64,000 nt of DNA from the NCBI GenBank assembly GCA_963281255.1, contig OY725506.1:2461001-2525000 (forward strand), written 5' to 3'. Positions 56,696-64,000 of the stretch are shown here, one piece after another. The DNA is from Aphrocallistes beatrix. Its lineage: Eukaryota; Porifera; Hexactinellida; Sceptrulophora; Aphrocallistidae. Numbering within the stretch: position 1 is the stretch's first letter; the number at the start of each line of letters is the position of its first letter. Under the pieces are notes generated by a model. That model was not told the origin of the DNA. It made no database searches and was given only the letters and a program-made list of their open reading frames with translations. The position numbers and the translations under genes were made by a program.

Positions 56696-57074
56696 CCAAT
56701 TTTGAACACCTGAGCATTGTACATCCAATGTATGCCATGGAGACTTTCACACGGCCATTCGCACACAGCAGTATCTAATTGTTACCTTAGATCTCAGCGC
56801 AGAATCAGGGGCTGGAGCGGATTAGTCTCTTCCCCAACCCATAGAGCGAATAAAATTATAATTATATTATGTCCTGTGACAACGCGGCCGTTTGGCGTCT
56901 ATGAACACTTAAATTGCAAAACACAACAGCAAGGATACAATAGAAATATTCAATGATTGACTAAAATATGCGACACGTGTGCTTGCATTCATGTGCATTT
57001 ATTATGACTAGAGTCACTTAGTCAAAAAGAGATTATTTTTGCTGTACTAATGGAAACTATCCCTTTTCATACGT

Positions 57075-57190
57075 ACTACTCGTCCCATTCTTGGCGGGAA
57101 ATCCCGCTTTTATATCCTTCTATTGAGCAAATCTTCATGAATTCATAGATTTTGCCCTACGAGATTTAATACAGCGTCTCGCTTTTATTG
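57075..57190 (+). repeat. CTTGCCAAC family fragment, copy 4 (5' tip lost)
   Basis: CGTCCCATTCTTGGCGGGAA, CTTCTATTGAGCAAATC and GCGTCTCGCTTTTA in the family order. Confidence 0.5.
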
Positions 57191-57979
57191 TGGCTCAATT
57201 ATACAGACTTTTGGTGATTAGAGGATTATATGATAGAGCTTTTTCAAAAATCTGATGAAAGTTAATTATATCTCCATACAATTTACAAAATTATATTTTA
57301 TGCCTTGACACCTCCAATTTTACTGTTCCCAGTAGCTTCAACTTCCGAATTATGTTGAAGGCGAAAATAGGATTTGAAGGCATCCCTAGTTGTCCAATCC
57401 ATAGTGTCATTTAATAGAATAAGCAGTCCAGCCTCTCTTATTCCCACATTTAAAAATTCCAATCAAATCTGCAACCACTATAAATACTGAAAGATATTTT
57501 GAAATGAACAACATTTTAATATCAGTGTCTATTCATGGGTTTTAACGGAATTCTTTAGTTAAAACATAGGCGAACAGTGTATGACAATTGATGACAATCC
57601 ATATATTTGAAGTTATTAATGAAACTGCATCAGTATGAATAACTGATCTGTTGGTCCGCTGTTATGGATTAGCATGTCTATGTGCACTAATTTACTTTAA
57701 CCATTCTGTGGGGTTCAATTCTTTCGTGATAATTCTTCGGATTTGATTCATAATTGTTACATATCGCATGTAAATAGTAGCTAATCTGCATGCAAAAAGT
57801 GATTTTCAATACATAACGAATTGTGAATATTTTGAATACTGAATAAATTACTATTATGGACAAGGTTATTAAATAATTGAACGCTCTAATTATATGGTCA
57901 CTGTGATTTGCATCCTCCACATATCTGCTTTCTTATTATATTTAAGCATTCCCCTAATTTGAGCCCTTTGACTTAATTT

Positions 57980-60180
57980 TTGAATTGAACGAATACATTT
58001 TATAATTTAATATTTGTTGAAAATACTTATCTATACATGCTGAAGGAGCATACAAATCATTTTTGGATATTCAATTAATCGACTTTTATGCATCCACTGT
58101 TTGAATATCATGGACTCATAAAGAAAGTGGGTCTTTGGTTGTGAAACAGGATCGGTGGGCAATATATATGGTAATGTTTCCAAATGAGAATGATATAGGA
58201 ATTTTGCGTTATTTTTCTATGCAATAATTTCATTTTCAGTTTAAAATTTATTGAGTCATTACAGCATTACTGGAGGAAGCTAATCGTATACTAATGCACC
58301 ACGTTTGTTTTTCAGCTCGAATGACTTAAGTCCTGAGCCAAGTAAGAATATGCGCAAGATATGATTCATTATTTATCTGAAAAGTTGAAATTCCCACTTA
58401 ACTTAGCGAAGTTGAAATGATTTGTTTTCCAAAAAAATTTCAATCTTCGCTGCGAAAATTACTGCATTATCAAGTTTGTATTTGCAACTCAAATATATTT
58501 AAGTAGGAATATTGAGGTTCTTGAATACAAGGCTTGCCCCCCATAAATTTACTTAGTTCTCAGATTTGAATCTCTGATTGCGAAAGCTTATTTTTACGTG
58601 TGGCATTATAAACTCTGTATTACAATTAACTATCAAAAAAAAGAAACTAAAACGCTCTTAACACAAAGACTCAGCTGTACTAGCTCCGGATTTAACTCGG
58701 TTCCGTGATCTTTGTGAAGCCCGAAATACAACACATCGCAACGTGATTCATCTCGAATCAAAAGCGTCTACCTTCTCTCCCTCGAATTTGTACATACCAA
58801 CCGAAAAACCATTACCGTTCGCTCCTTTTGTACAATTCGTTTTCTAGTAGTAATGTTTGAAACTTTTCGCTTCTATTTTACAATCCCATTTTTACCTGGA
58901 AATGCATTTTACCGGACCATTTCCACGATAAAAGCCTCATTTCGGCCACTGTATCTACAATCCCCGCCCTAAAATCACGCCAGTTCACCTTTTTACAAAT
59001 ATGGCTGCTCCCGGTCCACATATCTACAGTTGGCAGCCTAAAAATACCTGGCACCAGTTCTAGGAAAATGTATTTTTATCTGAAAAGTACATTTTATGAT
59101 TTAATATTTGCTTAAAATGTTTGTGTATATTCGTCTTTTCAAAATACAATGTACGTACATTAAATACATATCGACCTCGTGAGATTTTGTTTTTATCTTA
59201 CATTCTATGCAATCAAATTTGCACATATCAAGACAATTCTCTATATAAAGGTAGTAAAAGTAACACGCAAATCATTGATAATTTCAGAAATTCAAATATA
59301 TTATATTCATTGACTTTTATTCTTTTGAAATTGATCGACTCTTTAGGGAAGTGGTTCTCTACCTATTTTTTCGATATATTTCAGGGACGGAGACATTTAG
59401 TTGAGAAACAGGATTTGTAGGGTACTATATCTTGATACTATTTTCTAATGAGACAAACATAAGAACTTTGGATTATAATTTTATGCAAAAACGTAAATAA
59501 TCTGTTTTAAAATATGTAAAATATCTGAGATCGATTTTTTAGGCAAGAAAAATGAGCAGTGAATCTTGATAGCATCTCTCACCGGTATGAAACCATATCG
59601 AGCTATTCCAGCATTACTGGAGGAGCTTAACGGTACACTAGGACACCATGTGTATTCCAGTCCGAATGATTTTTGTCCTGGACAGTCCTTTCAAAAGTTT
59701 AAAGCACGGGTTTTAAGTTTGATTATATGTACCACTCTAGCACGAGCTAAAATCAAGTAAGAATATGCCCAAGATATGATTCATTCTTTATGAAAAGTTG
59801 GAATTCCCACTTAACTTAGCGAAGTTCGAATAATTTGTTTAGAGGGTTCATTAGTGCAAGGCTTGCTCCATAATTTTTTTAAATTCTCAGTTTTGAATCT
59901 CTGACTCTGAATACCTATTTTTATGTGTGACATTGTATACTCTGTCACTATTAACTATAATATAGAAACGAATTTAAACACTCACAACCCAGAGGTTCGG
60001 CTTTACAAACTTCCGAATTTAACTCGGTTCTACGAGGATTGTGAAACTAACTTCCCGGAATAAACTACAGTTCAACTTGATCCACCAAAGACGTCCAACT
60101 TCTCCCCCTCGAATTTGTACATACCAACTGAAAAATCATTAGCTTCCGCTTCTTTTGTACAATTCGTTTTCTAATATTTG
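57980..60180 (+). repeat. Diverged tandem segmental duplication, two units ~1.1-1.3 kb apart
   Basis: Unit 1 (about 57980-58860) and unit 2 (about 59085-60180) share, in order, ACATTTTATRATTTAATATT, GAGAAACAGGATYKGT, CAGCATTACTGGAGGA, AAGTAAGAATATGC, CCCACTTAACTTAGCGAAGT, CTCGAATTTGTACATACCAA and CTTTTGTACAATTCGTTTTC. No gene can be recognised in either, although short open frames and splice-like sites occur. Confidence 0.7.
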
Positions 60181-62853
60181 CCTACTTTTTGCATATTTTT
60201 ACAATTTCGGTACACACACAACAACAGACCTACAAACACTAATCAAGTAAAGGCAACTCTATCCCATTAGTTACCTCCCTATCAACCTCAACTACCAACA
60301 CTCAGTCAACTAGAAACAACACAACCAACTACAGTACATCTACAATACTAGTAACTAACTACAGCCAAATACATGGGCTAACTACTTGTATAAGCAATAG
60401 CATTAATATACAGTATGAAATAACTATGGTAGCAACAGCACAATCATACAAAAGTAGAAGCAAAGCTAACTACAGTAATTACATTTAAATCTACAAGCTT
60501 AACTGAAGAAATGCCATAGCATTGAAGCTATTATTATACTCCATCTAACCAGAACAGAATTAACAAGCACAGATAAATTAAGTACAGTACATTGAGAACA
60601 AACGAACTACGTAAGTACAGTTTGAATTAGAACAGCAGAACAGCAGAAACAAAAGCACAAACCAAGCCAAGAATATCGTGCATATTAGAAGTTGAAAAGA
60701 GTTAAGTAAGTAGTAAAGTTTAATTTGTGCTTGCGTTGTTCATTACTATCCAAACTGTTATTATGATTATTATGATTATTAAATAATAATGGTAGTTAAT
60801 GACAAACTATGTTTGGTTGCACATATTAACAACTGAAATTAAGAGTTGAAAGTCTGAAAGGTAAGTACAATTTCTAACCTGTAAACAACGAATTTGAAAT
60901 CTAAAATATGTTCTCTACAACTTAATCACATTATTTCTAAAGTTATATAATTCCAATTTATTTTTAAGTAAATATTTTATAAAGTAGTGTGTTGTTAGTT
61001 AAACAATTACTCTGGTATCCTAAGTATGAAACTCAGATACTCCTAGTAGAATCTAAATATTTAAGTTGCAAATACTTCCTAAGCTGCATTAAGTAATGAT
61101 ATTTCATTTGATACTAATTATTCCAACTTTGTAGCGCTAGGTAGAATTTTTCAGAATGTAAGGTTATATTCCATTTTATTGTGCAAATGTGAATTTCTAC
61201 TATTCGAATTTCAGACATTGCATGAAACAGATCTATCATACAAAATTATTTGATCACTTCACCATTTACATACAAATAGAAATTAATTGTTCCATTCACG
61301 ACAAAGAATATAGTACACCCTCGCTAATCGAAGCAAGGTAAAAAATGCAATATCATTCACTTCTACAACTAATCATATTTCAGATTCAAAATATACACAA
61401 AAAATATTCATGTTAGAATATGTAATAGTGATTGAAAGTAGCGGTGTTGTGTTACATTTCGCTCCACCTGGTCTATCTTGTGCCACAGTCCAGTAGTGGA
61501 AATCCAACATATCCACCATATCTACGTCTTCATAGTGATTAATTGTTAAAAGTAATTCGTTGCATGAGAAATTCTCTAAATTACATAGCCTCAAAAGTTA
61601 TAAAATTGCAAAATTTAAAAGATCGATTAATTTAAGCCCTAAAACTTGATTAATAGTTCTGGCACTTCCATGCTAATCATCATGCTTATGCCTACGAGTA
61701 TTTTATGATTTTATGATTTATTTATAAATAGAAAGTCCAATATTTCAAATTTATAATCATGGCTAATGTTTTGATTAATTTAACTTTATTGGAAACGTAT
61801 TTAACTGCTAATTCATTGCTCTATTCGCCAAATTTTTCAGGTTTTAAAATTTGAGCACATCACCACTGCCTACATTCAATGTTTAAACTTGATCTTGAAA
61901 ATCAACCGTAAATATTTTTAAAAATTTTACTTTCGATTATAAGCAACAACCATGCATAGAAAGTATCGATAAACATAAGACAATGTACTAGTATATTAAA
62001 CATTTTCCATATAGCTAGCACACTAAAATACAACAGTATAGATTTTCAGATTCTAACTAGCTCCAAACCTATGTACCGCCCTCTTCCCTAGTTCCCATTA
62101 TTGACACTCATGCACGCTGTTGTGTTTCGCTGTGTTTATCTTCATACTTTTCATAATGTGAAAGTGACATTATGTTTTACATTTTGTGATTCGGGAGGCT
62201 TGTTAACCATTCCCACATTCAATTATATACGCAGCACCATACAAGTAACTAGCCGCTCTCGTTTGGGATTACTGACAAACTCATTTGAGGGTTTTTGACA
62301 GAACTACCAATCCATTAGCGGTGCCTATGCACATCAATGTGATGATCCATTACCATCATACCACCTCAAGTTAACTCTTGGCTATGCCACTGCTTGTAAT
62401 TCATCATAAATTGACTCAAAACGTGAGGAAATTTCAGTTTATATCTTCCATATCCATGTAAAATCTGTATATATATCTGTGTGAATATTTTCAATATTAT
62501 CTAAAATTTTGCATGCACGTCTTTACAATGAATCTGGTTTTGTTTGGATATTCGAGTATGTAGATTTAGGTTCAACCATATCTTAAGTTTTTGGCTAAGT
62601 ATATAAATGCCCGCGCTAAGTTGGAATATCCTATTTCACGCCACAAAGCTCAGAGATTCATACTGTATCTTTCATGTTCATGTACAATCTGTATATATTA
62701 CTACCCGGAGATAAGTTTTTGTATAATTCATTATGTCATGTGCAATTAGTTTTAAAATATGTCTATTCATTAAGATGAAGACTCCCAAACGGAAATTAAT
62801 ACAAATAATCGGTACCACCTTGTGCCAGATATGTCTTTAATTATTATTGTGCA
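60181..62853. other. Gene-free region, CA/AC-rich at its left end
   Basis: Low-complexity ACTA/CAAC-rich stretch at about 60200-60700. Nothing else was recognised. Confidence 0.4.
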
Positions 62854-64000
62854 CAGGGCCGTAGCAAGCTCATGAAAAGTGGTACGGCCATTCTTGATGG
62901 ATCAGACCGATCGTAGCGAGCAACCATATGGGGTCTTGCGGGCTTGCCTGCCACAAATCCTTTGAACCTTATAGGCTCAAATATCGATATCAGCAGTTCT
63001 TATCAAGCAACAATAGTTCATTTTTGTAAATATTAGTGACAAATGTTGTAATTATTCCAACCTAAATTATATTTTAGAATATGTGAACTAATTAGAAATC
63101 TAAAAATACAAGAACTAAAAGTACTTTTACGCTAATTTACCAAACATATTCAGTCTAATTTCTTTGGCAGCCACAAACATATCTCCAACCTCAGCTAAAT
63201 TCAGTGCATCTCTGTTTCTTCTTTATGGACGTGAAGTATCAATAGGTTATTGAGTCGTAATTGACTCATTGTGGACCTAAGGTAGGTCTTCAACCTTCGT
63301 AGTGCAGAAAATGATCTTTCAGAACAAGCATTTGTTGCTGGCATTATCAGCAGCAGTTTCATTAAGGTAAACACCTGGGAAAATGCTAGTTGCTGAGGTA
63401 GAACCAAATTACCCAAAAATTTCACTATGTTGTGGATGGTAATTTCTCCCTCTTCGGATTTATGAATGTCTTTAAACAATTCAAATAGGAGTGGTAGTTG
63501 TGCACGTAACTGATGCTTATCTAGATCATCATCGTAAAAGTTGAATACGAATTATAATTCATCCTCAATGTTTTTACCTCTGCAGGTGTTCAAAATGACG
63601 TCCTCCAAATTCCGATAAATCTTGTATCCAGGTTGATCAAATCTCTCGGTAATTGCTTTTATGACCAAATCTATGGCCTCATAGTATAGCATTCTGTAAT
63701 ACTCCTCTGGGGAAGAGTGATAGCAATCCCCAGTATTCCCAGTTTGAAATCGTTGAGGTGCACGATGCTTCCGTGGAAGATTTAGCATATAGACATCAAA
63801 ACGCTGCTGATCAACCAAAACTCGCTGATAAAAAAGATGAAATTTTTCAGGTTGACGAATTTATTTCAGAACATCAAGAGTCAACCTAGCTATATGTTGT
63901 CCTTCAGCTACTGATATAAACTGATGCTGTAATGTTTTACTGAGATTATCGCTATGTGTCAGTATAAGTGCACCAAGAGAGACCCCAAACAGAAAATAAA
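62854..64000 (-). mobile_element. hAT element, running off the right edge
   Basis: The left terminus CAGGGCCGTAGCAAGCTC is typical of ZMYM1-like hAT elements. The transposase remnant on the minus strand starts 350 bp inside. The other terminus and the target duplication lie beyond the window. Confidence 0.65.
63201..64000 (-). pseudogene. ZMYM1-like hAT transposase, C-terminal half
   Basis: Read from the edge: LGALILTHSDNLSKTLQHQF, then ISVAEGQHIARLTLDVL, a stop, DQQRFDVYMLNLPRKHRAPQ, SPEEYYRMLYYEAIDLVIKA, a second in-frame stop at 63552, FKDIHKSEEGEITIHNIVKF, and the dimerisation domain IMPATNACSERSFSALRRLK with TYLRSTMSQLRLNNLLILHV at 63240-63330. The catalytic Glu (SERSF) is kept, but two stops interrupt the frame. 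The N-terminal zinc finger and catalytic Asp residues would lie outside the window. Confidence 0.85.

Noticed and set aside
58300-58350. A mini exon between TTTTTCAG and GTAAGA in unit 1 of the tandem duplication
   Set aside because: The matching splice-like sites in unit 2 do not keep a common reading frame, so there is no support for coding.

Overview
The window is AT-rich eukaryotic DNA from an invertebrate-type genome. It has no prokaryotic operon structure, its genes are spliced or intron-like, and most of the sequence is layers of DNA transposons (Helitron, hAT, Tc1/mariner, pogo-type MITEs, MULE, P element). A marine invertebrate, perhaps a sponge, is my best guess from the transposon mix and the VLIG-type GTPase. 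That is inference at low confidence. No tRNA, rRNA or CRISPR array was recognised.

Layout: 0.5-8.7 kb is a stack of MITEs and short Helitron-like copies, including a composite element with inverted arms (2.0-5.5 kb). 8.7-10.9 kb holds broken P-element and FLYWCH-MULE transposases on the minus strand. 13.6-20.2 kb is a decayed autonomous Helitron (69-bp coding repeat, Rep, Pif1 helicase) with a hAT element inserted in its helicase Walker B region. 20.2-24.5 kb has small palindromic elements and a pogo-type MITE. 24.9-29.6 kb is a Helitron-like element carrying a 3.97-kb insert: an intact 717-codon gene between two inverted arms of about 515 bp that look about 95% identical, which is the best candidate for an undescribed mobile element here. 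30.1-33.9 kb is a triple nest ending in an apparently intact hAT transposon with perfect terminal repeats, a perfect target duplication and an 800-codon transposase. 34.1-36.9 kb is another cluster of Helitron-like copies and a split MITE.

37.6-43.7 kb (minus strand) is the only clear host-type locus: a very large interferon-inducible-type (VLIG/URGCP-like) GTPase spread over four open frames. Frames 2 and 3 are joined by a predicted 32-nt GT-AG intron. Frames 3 and 4 are joined by a -1 shift at a canonical A AAA AAG heptamer. Frames 1 and 2 are separated only by one in-frame TAA. Its C-terminus has a Cys/His cluster and a VWA-like domain.

43.9-47.1 kb is a second copy of the gene-carrying Helitron-like family. 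It lacks the gene, so it gives the empty site, but it has two independent hAT insertions with perfect 8-bp duplications. 47-64 kb is mostly gene-free and contains MITEs, a striking 83-nt hairpin, diverged tandem segmental duplications, and a hAT transposase remnant running off the right edge.

Two themes tie the window together. Two short Helitron-like families share one 3' end with a GC-rich hairpin and related 5' ends (TC...TATTAAAAC), and insert between A and T. The TA microsatellite inside family A acts as a landing pad for TA-targeting elements. Several copies preserve each other's empty sites, so the insertion order can be read directly.
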